A DNA stretch of 45,807 bases, taken from NCBI GenBank assembly GCA_963592205.1, contig CAVAVU010000060.1, positions 1 to 45,807 on the forward strand, written 5' to 3'. Positions 24,202-33,338 of the stretch are shown here, in pieces; positions within the stretch are counted from its first letter, which is position 1, and each line of letters opens with the position of its first letter. The notes beneath the pieces are model-generated. The model saw only the letters and a list, made by a program, of their open reading frames with translations. It searched no databases and was not told the DNA's origin. The translations under genes were made by a program, and so were the position numbers. The stretch comes from Claveliimonas sp963592205. GTDB lineage: Bacteria > Bacillota > Clostridia > Lachnospirales > Lachnospiraceae.

Positions 24202-25428
24202 ATGAGCAGACATCCGGAATTATTGATTCCAGCCAGCAGTCTGGAAGTATTAAAAACAGCAGTTATATTTGGAGCAGATGCGGTATATATCGGCGGAGAA
24301 GTCTTTGGATTAAGAGCAAAGGCAAAGAATTTCAGCCATGATGATATGAAAGAAGGAATCGCATTTGCACATGAGCATGGCGTGCGTGTCCATGTAACGG
24401 TAAATATTCTGGCACATAACCGTGATCTTGAAGGTGTGCGGGAATATTTGAAAGAATTAAAAGAGCTGGGACCGGATGCACTGATCATTGCCGATCCTGC
24501 AATTTTTGAGATGGCCAAGGAAATCTGTCCTGAGATCGAGCGTCATGTCAGCACACAGGCGAATAATACGAACTACGGCACTTATCAGTTCTGGTGGAAA
24601 CAAGGCGCGAAGCGTGTGGTATCCGCGAGAGAACTGTCGCTGGAAGAGATCAAAGAGATCCGTGCCAATATCCCGGAAGAGATGGAGATTGAGAGCTTTA
24701 TTCACGGAGCAATGTGCATTTCTTACTCCGGAAGATGCCTGCTGAGCAATTATTTTACCGGCAGGGACGCCAACCAGGGAGCCTGTACCCATCCGTGCCG
24801 TTGGAAATATGCGGTTGTGGAAGAGACGAGACCTGGCGAATATATGCCGGTATATGAAAATGAACGCGGTACCTACATTTTCAATTCCAAGGATCTGTGC
24901 ATGATCGAGCACATTCCGGAATTGATTGATGCGGGAATTGACAGCTTTAAGATTGAAGGCCGTATGAAGACTGCGCTTTATGTGGCAACGGTTGCGAGAA
25001 CTTACCGCAAAGCGATTGATGATTATCTGGAAGATCCGGAACTTTACCGCAAGAATATGCCTTGGTATCTGGATCAGATCAGTAACTGTACGTACAGACA
25101 GTTTACGACCGGATTCTACTTCGGCAGACCGGATGACGAGGCACAGATCTACGACAGTAATACCTATGTAAGAGAGTATACGTATCTGGGTATTATCGGT
25201 GGAGAGCGGGATGGCATGTACCGCATCGAACAGCGCAATAAGTTCTCAGTAGGAGAGACGATCGAGCTGATGAAGCCGAACGGAGATAATATCGAAGTTA
25301 CGGTAAAGAAGATCGTAGATGAGGAAGGAAATGAGCAGGAGAGTGCACCGCATCCAAAACAGGTGCTGTATATTGATCTGGGAGCTCATGCTGACCAGTA
25401 TGATATCCTGAGAAGAAAAGAAGACTAA
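24202..25428 (+). CDS. trhP: U32 family protein, probable tRNA U34 hydroxylase TrhP
   Basis: The product has 408 residues. The peptidase U32 signature is complete in ESFIHGAMCISYSGRCLLS at about 163-181, followed by NQGACTHPCRW; these cysteines are thought to carry a cluster. Although named a peptidase family, TrhP/YrrN/YrrO members act with prephenate to hydroxylate U34 of tRNA. The gene following trmR supports that role. Only one U32 gene is present, where Bacillus has two (yrrN, yrrO). GAGGAAAGAAG precedes the ATG. Confidence 0.85.
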   Translation: MSRHPELLIPASSLEVLKTAVIFGADAVYIGGEVFGLRAKAKNFSHDDMKEGIAFAHEHGVRVHVTVNILAHNRDLEGVREYLKELKELGPDALIIADPAIFEMAKEICPEIERHVSTQANNTNYGTYQFWWKQGAKRVVSARELSLEEIKEIRANIPEEMEIESFIHGAMCISYSGRCLLSNYFTGRDANQGACTHPCRWKYAVVEETRPGEYMPVYENERGTYIFNSKDLCMIEHIPELIDAGIDSFKIEGRMKTALYVATVARTYRKAIDDYLEDPELYRKNMPWYLDQISNCTYRQFTTGFYFGRPDDEAQIYDSNTYVREYTYLGIIGGERDGMYRIEQRNKFSVGETIELMKPNGDNIEVTVKKIVDEEGNEQESAPHPKQVLYIDLGAHADQYDILRRKED

Positions 25429-25432
25429 TAAC

Positions 25433-25464
25433 GCTGCGGTCCTAGAAATAGGGCCGCAGCTTTT
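25433..25464. terminator. Terminator overlapping the end of sigK
   Basis: GCTGCGGTCCTA (25433-25444) pairs with TAGGGCCGCAGC (25449-25460) around a GAAA tetraloop and is followed by TTTT. The last codons and stop of sigK lie inside the structure, so the convergent genes share it. Confidence 0.85.
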
Positions 25465-26059
25465 CTATTGCACTTTTTTCAATGCGTGATACATAAGAGC
25501 GCGAGATGCCAAGCTCTGCAGCGATTTCCCGCTGGGTGTATTCTGCCTCATTATAGAGTCCATAGCGCATTTTTAATACTGTCCGTTCTCTGGGAGAAAG
25601 CTGAGATTCCAGCTTGGAATAAAGAAGTTTGATGTCGTCCTTGAGGACGGCTTTTTTGTAGGCATCATCGGTATGAGAATCGATAATATCAAAGATACGG
25701 ATTTCGTTGCCTTCCCGGTCGATGCCGATGGGCTCATACAGGGAAATGTCCCGAAAGTATTTCTTCTTGGCACGAAGATGCATCAGGATTTCATTCTCGA
25801 TACATCTGGCAGCGTAGGTTCCAAGCCTGACATTTTTGTCAGAATTAAAGGTAACCACGGATTTGATCAGACCGATCGTGCCGATAGATAACAGGTCTTC
25901 TGTATCTTCGCCAAGCGTCTGATATTTCTTTACAATATGCGCAACCAGCCGAAGATTATGTTCGATCAGGATGTGCTTCGCTTCAAGATCTCCTTCGGTA
26001 TATTTTTGCAGATAATACTGTTCTTCGGTTGCTGATAGAGGAGGGGGAAAAGATTTCAC
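25442..26059 (-). CDS. sigK: Sporulation sigma factor SigK without pro-sequence
   Basis: The product has 205 residues from GTG at 26059, preceded by AGGTG (26066-26070); an in-frame GTG at 26068 would add MLT. It directs late mother-cell transcription during sporulation. Region 2 (EHNLRLVAHIVKKYQTLGED) and region 4 (YTQREIAAELGISRSYVSRI) match SigK. The protein begins where mature Bacillus SigK begins (SFPPPLS). Upstream there is an in-frame stop within 15 bases of the outer GTG, so no hydrophobic pro-peptide is encoded, as in Clostridioides difficile. The gene is intact, with no skin element inside it. Confidence 0.88.
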   Translation of the reverse strand: MKSFPPPLSATEEQYYLQKYTEGDLEAKHILIEHNLRLVAHIVKKYQTLGEDTEDLLSIGTIGLIKSVVTFNSDKNVRLGTYAARCIENEILMHLRAKKKYFRDISLYEPIGIDREGNEIRIFDIIDSHTDDAYKKAVLKDDIKLLYSKLESQLSPRERTVLKMRYGLYNEAEYTQREIAAELGISRSYVSRIEKSAIEKLRPYF

Positions 26060-26199
26060 AGTGAGCACCTGACCGCATTTTTACTTACAGTTTATGTGGA
26101 AATGGGAGGATTTGTGCTTTTCCATAAAAAGATAATAGCTGTAGAATATTTTGCTAAGGAAGATCGGTTATTAAGAACGTGTATACATGCAGATTATGG

Positions 26200-26227
26200 T
26201 TGAAATAAAAAGCTCGGGGGGTATAAT
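26200..26227 (+). promoter_or_regulatory. Promoter of the lipoprotein gene
   Basis: TTGAAA (26200-26205), 16 bases including six G, TATAAT (26222-26227). The stretch 26060-26199 between sigK and this promoter has no gene I can support. A SigE-like promoter for sigK is expected there, but I do not see a convincing one. Confidence 0.65.
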
Positions 26228-26275
26228 TGATGCAGATAATATATTATGATTCATATCAGAAAGACGAGGTATATT

Positions 26276-27037
26276 ATGAAAAAAAGATTTATCAGCTGTA
26301 TGCTGGCACTGACGGTTTCTGCAGCATTGTGCGCATGCTCATCCGGCAAGACTTCTACAGAATCGAAAGAAGAATCGTCAAGGCAGACGACCGAAGATAC
26401 CACAGAAGAAGTATCTAAAGAGACAGAACCTTCCGATGATGAAAAGGCGAATGACCTTCCGATTGGTTATATTGCGGATGATGGATATTATAACTCTTAC
26501 TTCGGTTTCAAATTTATACTTCCGGAAGAAAATCAGAGTGAGCTAAATCAAGATATGGTGGTTCAATATACTGTGATGAGAAATGATCTGGGTGCAGATA
26601 TTGATCCGGTTGATCCAAATGATTATGAAACTGTTGAAAATGCACTTAACAAATTTATGGATTATAATGGTGCAGCATGTGTGTATGCATATTTGGATCA
26701 GCCAATCACGATCGGTGATGAGTCTGTGACTATGGCTATTTCTCTTCATAAACTGGATGGAAAAACACTTGAGGATTTTCTGGAACAGGATAAAGCATCG
26801 ATTAAGCAGGATATTAACTATCTGTCGCACTCAGAGGCAACGCAAAGTACAGTTGAATTAGCGGGAGAATCCAGAGAATGCCTCACGTACATAAAAGATA
26901 ATTTGCAAAATGCAGATGGTTCGGATGGCACAACGAGAGCTACGATTTATTGTGTGAAAGATGATTATCTGTGTGAGATTGGTATATCTGATTATAATTC
27001 ATTAGAGAGTGTATTGACAGCATTTGAAGCATTTTAG
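26276..27037 (+). CDS. Hypothetical lipoprotein
   Basis: The product has 253 residues from ATG 26276 (GAGGT just upstream); an earlier in-frame ATG at 26246 would disrupt the signal peptide. A signal peptide with lipobox ALCAC indicates lipid anchoring. It is followed by a Ser/Thr/Glu-rich linker of about 40 residues and a globular domain of about 190 residues with no motif I recognise. It stands alone between its own promoter and terminator. Function unknown. Confidence 0.8.
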   Translation: MKKRFISCMLALTVSAALCACSSGKTSTESKEESSRQTTEDTTEEVSKETEPSDDEKANDLPIGYIADDGYYNSYFGFKFILPEENQSELNQDMVVQYTVMRNDLGADIDPVDPNDYETVENALNKFMDYNGAACVYAYLDQPITIGDESVTMAISLHKLDGKTLEDFLEQDKASIKQDINYLSHSEATQSTVELAGESRECLTYIKDNLQNADGSDGTTRATIYCVKDDYLCEIGISDYNSLESVLTAFEAF

Positions 27038-27055
27038 GGAAATACGAGATAAAAT

Positions 27056-27101
27056 AAATCGCTCTGTGGTGGTCAGGACAGACTGCTACAGGGCGATTTT
27101 T
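27056..27101 (+). terminator. Terminator after the lipoprotein gene
   Basis: AAATCGCTCTGT (27056-27067) pairs with ACAGGGCGATTT (27088-27099), 12 pairs including one G-U, and is followed by T residues. Confidence 0.85.
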
Positions 27102-27141
27102 ATGCAAATCTACTGAAATTTCATGTTTCTTAAAAATGGTA

Positions 27142-27170
27142 TTGACGAGTTAACGTAAGAATAGTATAAA
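27142..27170 (+). promoter_or_regulatory. Promoter of the comM-dprA-topA run
   Basis: TTGACG (27142-27147), 17 bases, TATAAA (27165-27170), 63 bases before the TTG start of the next gene. Confidence 0.7.
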
Positions 27171-27232
27171 TATAACTACGAATACTGATTATGACAACTC
27201 GAAAATGGTAAAATATAAAAGGAGAGATGTGA

Positions 27233-28771
27233 TTGAGTTTCAGTAGAGTATTATCGGCGGCAATGTGCGGCATGGAGGTCATACCGGTGCAGGTAGAGGC
27301 GGATGTGAGCAACGGACTGCCGCTGTTTCATATGGTTGGTTATCTGGGAGCGGAAGTACGGGAAGCAGAGGAGCGTGTCCGCACGGCGATCCAGAATGCC
27401 TGTGTAGCCCTGCCACCGAAGCGGATGGTAATTAATCTGTCGCCGGGCAATGTGAGAAAGCGCGGGACATCTTATGATCTGCCGATTGCACTGGCAGTGT
27501 TGGCGGCTGCTGGCTTGTTGCAGCAGGAACGGCTGGAGCGGGTGATGGCAGTGGGTGAACTGGGATTAGACGGCAGTGTGCAGGGGATTCCGGGCGTACT
27601 TGCGATTGCAGCAAAGGCGAAGGAAGAGAATGTAAAGTGCCTGATTGTTCCGTCTGTTAATGAGCGGGAAGCGAGACTTGTGGAAGGAATCTGCGTTTGT
27701 GGCATCAAGTCGCTTGGTGAGATTTATCAGCTTCTGCTTCAGAATGATGCAATCGGAAGCATCAAAAAGATAGATACATCAGCAATAGAAAGAGTGGATG
27801 TGAGACAGGGAGATTTTGCGGATATTTCCGGACAGTCCGGGATGAAGCGCGCTGCAGAGATAGCGGTGGCAGGCAGACACAATCTGCTGATGGTAGGACC
27901 ACCCGGAAGTGGCAAGTCAATGATAGCAAAAAGGATTCCGACGATATTTCCGGCTCTCACCAGAGAAGAGAGTCTTAGGATTACCAAAGTGTATAGTGTA
28001 GCAGGCATGCTTAAGTCAGAACAGCCGTTAGTCACGGAACGCCCGTTTCGTGAGGTGAATCAGACTGTGACGAAGGTTGCACTGCTAGGAGGGGGTGCCT
28101 GGCCCAAGCCCGGTGAACTGACGCTTGCCAGTGGAGGTGTATTATTCCTGGACGAACTGGCAGAGTTTAAACGATCTGTATTAGAGGTGCTGCGTCAGCC
28201 GTTAGAAGAGCGGGAAGTGCGGATTGTCAGGAATCACGGTGTGATCACTTATCCGGCAGATGTGATGCTGGTGGCAGCTATGAATCCCTGTCCATGTGGC
28301 TACTTTTCTGACTTAAATAAGTGCACATGCACAATATCCCAGATCCGCCAGTATCAGGGGAAGATCAGCTATCCGTTTCTCGGAAGAATGGATATCTGTG
28401 CAGAAGTTCAGGGCGTGGCATATGACGATCTGGAACGGGAAGAGATAGAGGAAAGTTCAGCTGTTATCCGTCATAGAATTGAAAAAGCCAGAAAGCGTCA
28501 GATGGATCGTGCGGAAGACGGTGAGTTTGTGTATAATGCGGAACTGTCCGGGGAACGTCTGCTCAGAGACTGTGAGCTTAGGAGAGCGGAAAAACGGATG
28601 ATGCGGCAGGCTTACGACAGATTTTCATTAAATGCGAGAACCTATCATAAAGTATTAAAGGTAGCACGTACCATTGCGGATCTGGCGGGTGAGGATCGGA
28701 TTGGCATGGAACACTTACAAGAGGCACTGATTTACCGAAGTATGGATAAGAAATATTGGGGAAGAGTATGA
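27233..28771 (+). CDS. comM: ComM/YifB family Mg-chelatase-like AAA+ ATPase
   Basis: The product has 512 residues from a TTG start preceded by AAGGAGAG. In other bacteria ComM is a hexameric helicase that helps branch migration when incoming DNA is recombined. An N-terminal LonC-like domain (about 1-180) precedes the AAA+ core: Walker A GPPGSGKSM at about 222-230, LFLDELAEF as Walker B, and the CPCG...C zinc-like segment (NPCPCGYFSD). A C-terminal Mg-chelatase domain follows. It overlaps dprA by 4 bases. Confidence 0.93.
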   Translation: MSFSRVLSAAMCGMEVIPVQVEADVSNGLPLFHMVGYLGAEVREAEERVRTAIQNACVALPPKRMVINLSPGNVRKRGTSYDLPIALAVLAAAGLLQQERLERVMAVGELGLDGSVQGIPGVLAIAAKAKEENVKCLIVPSVNEREARLVEGICVCGIKSLGEIYQLLLQNDAIGSIKKIDTSAIERVDVRQGDFADISGQSGMKRAAEIAVAGRHNLLMVGPPGSGKSMIAKRIPTIFPALTREESLRITKVYSVAGMLKSEQPLVTERPFREVNQTVTKVALLGGGAWPKPGELTLASGGVLFLDELAEFKRSVLEVLRQPLEEREVRIVRNHGVITYPADVMLVAAMNPCPCGYFSDLNKCTCTISQIRQYQGKISYPFLGRMDICAEVQGVAYDDLEREEIEESSAVIRHRIEKARKRQMDRAEDGEFVYNAELSGERLLRDCELRRAEKRMMRQAYDRFSLNARTYHKVLKVARTIADLAGEDRIGMEHLQEALIYRSMDKKYWGRV

Positions 28772-29886
28772 GAGATACGGAAGAATATAAGTACGAATGG
28801 TGGCTTGCGGGAATGCGTCCGCTGACAGATGACAAGAAGCGGGCGTTAGTAGAATATTGGGGCAGCGCAAGAGAAGTGTACAACGGGATATATTATATAG
28901 AAGAAAGACAGAAAAAGCAGCTTTATTTTCTGAAAAAAGAAGAGATCGACCGCTTACAGAACTGGGCAAGAACACAGGATGTTGAAGCACTTTATGAACA
29001 GGGACAGAGGCTTGGAGTACGCCTTGTTACGTGGTTTGATGAGGAATATCCAAAAAGGCTCAAAAATTTTGTTAAGATGCCTTATGGAATCTATGTAAAA
29101 GGAAAGCTTCCGGCAGAAGACAGACCGACAGCAGCCATTGTAGGAGCAAGGAGATGCACGCCCTATGGTGAAGAATTATCGATCATTCATGCAGAGAATC
29201 TGGCGCTTGCCGGAGTACAGGTGATCAGCGGTATGGCGAGAGGGATAGACAGCATCTCGCAGCGCGCAGCTATTGAGGCAGGGGGAGAGTCTTATGGTGT
29301 GCTTGGATGCGGTGTGGACGTATGTTATCCAAGGGAGAATAAAGGACTTTATATGGATCTTCAGAAGCATGGCGGAATCTTGTCGGAACTGCCTCCGGGG
29401 ACAGCGCCGCTACGGGAATATTTTCCAGCCAGGAACCGTATGATTAGTGGACTTGCGGATATGATACTGGTAATGGAAGCAAAGGAAAAGAGCGGATCAC
29501 TGATCACAGCAACATTTGCACTGGAACAGGGGAAGACGATCTATGCACTTCCGGGTCCGGTTACCAGTGAGCTCAGTAAGGGGTGTAACAGGATTATCAG
29601 TGATGGTGCGGTTCCGCTTCTGAGTCCGGAATACCTGTTGGAACAGGAAGAACTGAAATTGTTAAAAAATCATACAAATTCACCTTCTGACAGGGTGAAA
29701 AATGAAAAAGTGCTTGAAAGTCCAGAAAAATTGTTGTATGCTACCGTTGGTTTATTTCCAAAGAGCCTGGATACACTGCAGGCAGAAAGTGGGATGAAAC
29801 GGACAGATCTGGTTCACGCCCTTGTGTCTTTGGAAATGAAAGGATATATCAGAGAAATATCCAGAAATTACTTTGTAAAAAATTAG
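28768..29886 (+). CDS. dprA: DNA-processing protein DprA
   Basis: The product has 372 residues, with an ATG start overlapping the comM stop (ATGA); an in-frame TTG at 28756 is less likely. DprA loads RecA on single-stranded DNA taken up by transformation. The Rossmann-like domain has GARRCTPYGE, VISGMARGIDSISQRAA, GVLGCGVDVCYP, FPARNRMISGLAD and ALPGP. A C-terminal winged helix (about 310-370) completes it. Having comM and dprA together is common even in species not known to be competent; no uptake genes are in this window. Confidence 0.95.
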   Translation: MRDTEEYKYEWWLAGMRPLTDDKKRALVEYWGSAREVYNGIYYIEERQKKQLYFLKKEEIDRLQNWARTQDVEALYEQGQRLGVRLVTWFDEEYPKRLKNFVKMPYGIYVKGKLPAEDRPTAAIVGARRCTPYGEELSIIHAENLALAGVQVISGMARGIDSISQRAAIEAGGESYGVLGCGVDVCYPRENKGLYMDLQKHGGILSELPPGTAPLREYFPARNRMISGLADMILVMEAKEKSGSLITATFALEQGKTIYALPGPVTSELSKGCNRIISDGAVPLLSPEYLLEQEELKLLKNHTNSPSDRVKNEKVLESPEKLLYATVGLFPKSLDTLQAESGMKRTDLVHALVSLEMKGYIREISRNYFVKN

Positions 29887-29936
29887 CTGTTCAGGATTAT
29901 GAGCAGTTATATGATGATTAAAGGAGTATAGATAAT

Positions 29937-32015
29937 ATGGCGCATTATTTGGTAATTGTGGAGTCGCCTACAAAGGTTAAGACAATCAAAAAATTCCTTG
30001 GAAGTAATTATACGGTTATGGCATCAAACGGACATGTAAGAGACCTGCCGAAGAGTCAGCTTGGTATCGACGTGGAGCATGACTACGAGCCGAAGTATAT
30101 TACGATTCGTGGCAAGGGAGAGATTCTGGCGGAGCTTCGTAAAGAAGTGAAGAAAGCAGATAAAGTATATCTCGCAACTGACCCGGACCGCGAGGGAGAA
30201 GCTATTTCATGGCATCTGATGTATGCGCTGAAATTGGAGAATAAAAAGACATATCGTATTACATTTAATGAGATCACGAAAAATGCAGTAAAGTCTTCTA
30301 TTAAGAATGCCCGTGAGATTGATATGAATCTGGTAGATGCACAGCAGGCGCGCCGTGCGCTTGACCGTGTGGTAGGTTACCGGATCAGTCCGCTTCTGTG
30401 GGCGAAGGTTAAGAGAGGATTGAGTGCAGGACGTGTGCAGTCGGTTGCACTTCGCATCATTGCCGATCGTGAGGAAGAGATTAATGCATTTATTCCGGAA
30501 GAATATTGGAGTCTTGATGCATGCCTGAAGGTGAAGGGTGAGCGTAAGCCGCTTACTGCCAAGTTCTATGGCACAGCAGATGAGAAGATGACGATTCATT
30601 CAGAAGAGGAAGTGAATCAGATTCTTGCAGAACTGGAAAAGGAAGATTACTATGTGGAAAATGTTAAAAAAGGCGAGCGTCTGAAGAAAGCGCCTGTTCC
30701 ATTTACCACCAGTACGATGCAGCAGGAAGCGTCGAATGCACTGAACTTTGCTACTCAGAAGACCATGCGAATTGCACAGCAGTTATACGAAGGTATTAAT
30801 ATCAAAGGCAGCGGAACGGTAGGTCTGATCACATACCTGCGTACTGATTCTACCCGTATTTCGGATGAGGCAGATGCACTTGCAAAGTCTTACATTGCTG
30901 AGAATTACGGCGAAGAGTTTGTAGGAAATGGTAATGTGGCAGCCAAAGATGATAAGAAGATCCAGGATGCCCATGAGGCGATTCGTCCGACTGATATTAC
31001 CAGAACACCTGCAATGGTGAAAGAATCTCTGTCCAGAGATCAGTTCCGTCTGTATCAGCTGATCTGGAAACGATTTGTTGCGAGTCGTATGAAGGCTGCC
31101 AAGTATGAGACAACATCTGTACGGATCGGTGCAGGCAAGTACCGCTTTACGGTAGCAGCGTCCCGTATTGTATTTGAAGGATTCCGCTCTGTCTATGTGG
31201 AGTCAGGAGAAGAGAAGCCGGAGAACAATGTATTGCTGAAGTCATTGGATACGGATTCTGAACTGTCCTGTGATCATTTTGATAAAAAACAGCACTTTAC
31301 ACAGCCGCCGGCTCATTATACAGAGGCATCTCTGGTACGTAAGCTGGAAGAGCTTGGCATTGGACGACCAAGTACGTATGCGCCGACAATTTCTACCATT
31401 ATTGCCAGAAGATATGTGGCAAAAGAGGGTAAGAATCTGTATATGACAGAGATCGGTGAAGTGGTTAATAATATTATGAAAGAATCTTTCCCGGCGATTG
31501 TAGATGTGAATTTTACAGCCAATATGGAAGGTCTGCTTGACTGTGTAGCTGAAGGAAAAGTGGAATGGAAGTCTGTTATTGAGAATTTTTATCCGGATCT
31601 GGAAGCTGCGGTTCAGAAAGCAGAAAAGGAACTGGAAAGTGTCAAGATTGAGGATGAAGTTACGGATGTAATCTGTGAAGAATGCGGTCGTAACATGGTA
31701 GTCAAATACGGTCCACATGGCAAATTCCTGGCATGTCCCGGATTCCCGGACTGCCGTAATACGAAGCCATATCTGGAAAAGGTAGGTGTAGCTTGTCCGA
31801 AATGTGGCAAAGAGATCGTATACCGCAAGACGAAAAAGGGCAGACGCTATTACGGATGTGAAGGTTATCCGGAATGCGATTTCATGTCATGGCAGAAACC
31901 GTCTGAGAAAAAGTGTCTGAAGTGTGGCGGATATATGCTTGAAAAGGGCAATAAACTTGTCTGCGCTGACGAGCAGTGCGGATATGTAGAGCCGAAAAGT
32001 AATGAAAAACAGTAA
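29937..32015 (+). CDS. topA: DNA topoisomerase I
   Basis: The product has 692 residues and is the type IA enzyme that relaxes negative supercoils. The Toprim domain begins LVIVESPTKVKTIKKFLG and has DPDREGEAI. The catalytic tyrosine is in YLRTDSTRISDEA at about 300. Three C-terminal zinc ribbons (CEECGRN, CPKCGKE, CLKCGGY) end the protein. AAAGGAG precedes the ATG. It lies 50 bases after dprA, and dprA-topA-codY is a typical Firmicute order. Confidence 0.97.
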   Translation: MAHYLVIVESPTKVKTIKKFLGSNYTVMASNGHVRDLPKSQLGIDVEHDYEPKYITIRGKGEILAELRKEVKKADKVYLATDPDREGEAISWHLMYALKLENKKTYRITFNEITKNAVKSSIKNAREIDMNLVDAQQARRALDRVVGYRISPLLWAKVKRGLSAGRVQSVALRIIADREEEINAFIPEEYWSLDACLKVKGERKPLTAKFYGTADEKMTIHSEEEVNQILAELEKEDYYVENVKKGERLKKAPVPFTTSTMQQEASNALNFATQKTMRIAQQLYEGINIKGSGTVGLITYLRTDSTRISDEADALAKSYIAENYGEEFVGNGNVAAKDDKKIQDAHEAIRPTDITRTPAMVKESLSRDQFRLYQLIWKRFVASRMKAAKYETTSVRIGAGKYRFTVAASRIVFEGFRSVYVESGEEKPENNVLLKSLDTDSELSCDHFDKKQHFTQPPAHYTEASLVRKLEELGIGRPSTYAPTISTIIARRYVAKEGKNLYMTEIGEVVNNIMKESFPAIVDVNFTANMEGLLDCVAEGKVEWKSVIENFYPDLEAAVQKAEKELESVKIEDEVTDVICEECGRNMVVKYGPHGKFLACPGFPDCRNTKPYLEKVGVACPKCGKEIVYRKTKKGRRYYGCEGYPECDFMSWQKPSEKKCLKCGGYMLEKGNKLVCADEQCGYVEPKSNEKQ

Positions 32016-32042
32016 TTTTCAGTAGACTTTAGTTTAATTCCG

Positions 32043-32057
32043 AAAATTCAGAAAAAT
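32043..32057 (+). promoter_or_regulatory. Candidate CodY box
   Basis: AAAATTCAGAAAAAT matches the CodY consensus AATTTTCWGAAAATT at 12 of 15 positions. It lies 23 bases upstream of the codY -35 box, which suggests autoregulation. Confidence 0.5.
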
Positions 32058-32080
32058 ATACAAATTACAACTCTTTATAG

Positions 32081-32109
32081 TTGAAATTGATACAATTGTG
32101 TGCTACTAT
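32081..32109 (+). promoter_or_regulatory. Promoter of codY
   Basis: TTGAAA (32081-32086), 17 bases, TACTAT (32104-32109), 25 bases before the codY ATG. Confidence 0.7.
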
Positions 32110-32134
32110 ATCCAATATAAGGAAGGTGATATAA

Positions 32135-32917
32135 ATGGGCGTGCAATTGCTAGATAAAACTAGAAAGATTAACAAATTACTGCACAATAATAACTCCAGT
32201 AAAGTAGTCTTTAATGATATCTGCCGAGTATTGACGGATATTCTGGATTCCAATGCACTGGTAATCAGCAAAAAGGGTAAAGTGCTTGGCATCGGATGTT
32301 GCAAGGGTGTTGGTATCATCACAGAGCTTCTTCGTGGAGAAGTGGGAGCGTTTATTGACGAGATGCTGAATGAGAGACTTCTTGGCATCCTGTCTACGAA
32401 AGAGAATGTGAATCTGGAGACTCTTGGATTCTCAGAAGAAGTAGCTAAGAGTTATCAGGCATTGATCACACCGATTGAGATTGCCGGCGAGAGACTTGGC
32501 ACCCTGTTTATATACAAGCAGGAATCGGAGTATGAGATCGATGACATTATCCTCAGTGAGTACGGTACTACGGTTGTAGGACTGGAGATGCTCCGCTCAG
32601 TGAATGAGGAGAGCGCAGAAGAAAGCAGAAAGGAACAGATCGTACAGTCTGCGATAAGTACGTTGTCTTTCTCAGAACTGGAAGCTATTATTCATATCTT
32701 TGAGGAACTGGATGGAACCGAAGGTATTCTCGTAGCAAGTAAGATTGCTGACAGAGTCGGTATTACCAGATCGGTTATTGTGAATGCGCTTCGTAAGTTT
32801 GAGAGTGCAGGCGTGATCGAGTCTCGTTCATCAGGTATGAAAGGTACTTACATCAAAGTTGTAAATGATCATGTATTTTCGGAACTGGAACGTATAAAAG
32901 CTGAAAAAGATAAATAA
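32135..32917 (+). CDS. codY: GTP- and branched-chain-amino-acid-sensing repressor CodY
   Basis: The product has 260 residues, full length. The N-terminal GAF domain (about 1-155) senses isoleucine, valine or leucine; GTP is a second effector. The C-terminal winged helix has VASKIADRVGITRSVIVNAL and the conserved SGMKGTYIKV wing. It represses nitrogen, amino-acid and stationary-phase genes when nutrients are plentiful. AAGGAAGGTGA precedes the ATG. It has its own promoter and a candidate CodY box, and a modest terminator follows it. Confidence 0.97.
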   Translation: MGVQLLDKTRKINKLLHNNNSSKVVFNDICRVLTDILDSNALVISKKGKVLGIGCCKGVGIITELLRGEVGAFIDEMLNERLLGILSTKENVNLETLGFSEEVAKSYQALITPIEIAGERLGTLFIYKQESEYEIDDIILSEYGTTVVGLEMLRSVNEESAEESRKEQIVQSAISTLSFSELEAIIHIFEELDGTEGILVASKIADRVGITRSVIVNALRKFESAGVIESRSSGMKGTYIKVVNDHVFSELERIKAEKDK

Positions 32918-32921
32918 GTAT

Positions 32922-32948
32922 AAGGGTATCGGGCAACTGATACCTTTT
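32922..32948 (+). terminator. Modest terminator after codY
   Basis: AAGGGTATC (32922-32930) pairs with GATACCTTT (32939-32947) around an 8-base loop, followed by TTAC. The T-run is short, so read-through into the next small gene is likely. Confidence 0.6.
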
Positions 32949-32978
32949 ACTGTTTCTGGGAAAGGAGGCGGCAGAGAG

Positions 32979-33284
32979 ATGTGTGAAGGATGCTCAGCAG
33001 AACTCCAGATGAAGCAGGTGATCCTCGAAGACGGGGTGATGGAAGACCGTGTGCATTACTGCAAGGTATTATCCGGTAATGAAGAGCAGGAGACATTACA
33101 GATGCTTCTCCGGGGCGAAGAGGTAGATGTGATTTCTCTGGATGCTGTATATAACTGCAAGCTGACCGATGGTGAGAATGTAGAAGAATGTGACGGCATG
33201 GTTCTGGAACGCTATCTGGGAGAAGAAGGGAATATTCTGATATTTCAGATCGAAAATGGATTTTATAAAAATAATCTAAACTAA
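32979..33284 (+). CDS. Hypothetical small cysteine-containing protein between codY and groES
   Basis: The product has 101 residues with an excellent ribosome binding site (AAAGGAGGCGG) before the ATG. It begins MCEGCSAELQMKQV and contains five cysteines (positions 2, 5, 28, 60, 69), including a CxxC pair, and is acidic. No membrane segment, signal or known motif is visible. It may be read from codY by leakage through the weak terminator, and it ends just before the groE promoter. Function unknown; metal or thiol chemistry is only a guess from the CxxC. Confidence 0.75.
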   Translation: MCEGCSAELQMKQVILEDGVMEDRVHYCKVLSGNEEQETLQMLLRGEEVDVISLDAVYNCKLTDGENVEECDGMVLERYLGEEGNILIFQIENGFYKNNLN

Positions 33285-33294
33285 ATAAAGTGTG

Positions 33295-33323
33295 TTGACA
33301 AAATAATGAGAGAGTGCTATTTT
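33295..33323 (+). promoter_or_regulatory. Promoter of groESL
   Basis: TTGACA (33295-33300), 17 bases, TATTTT (33318-33323). The spacer carries an extra CIRCE-like half-site (GAGTGCTA, 33312-33319). Confidence 0.75.
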
Positions 33324-33338
33324 ATATCTAGAAAGTTT

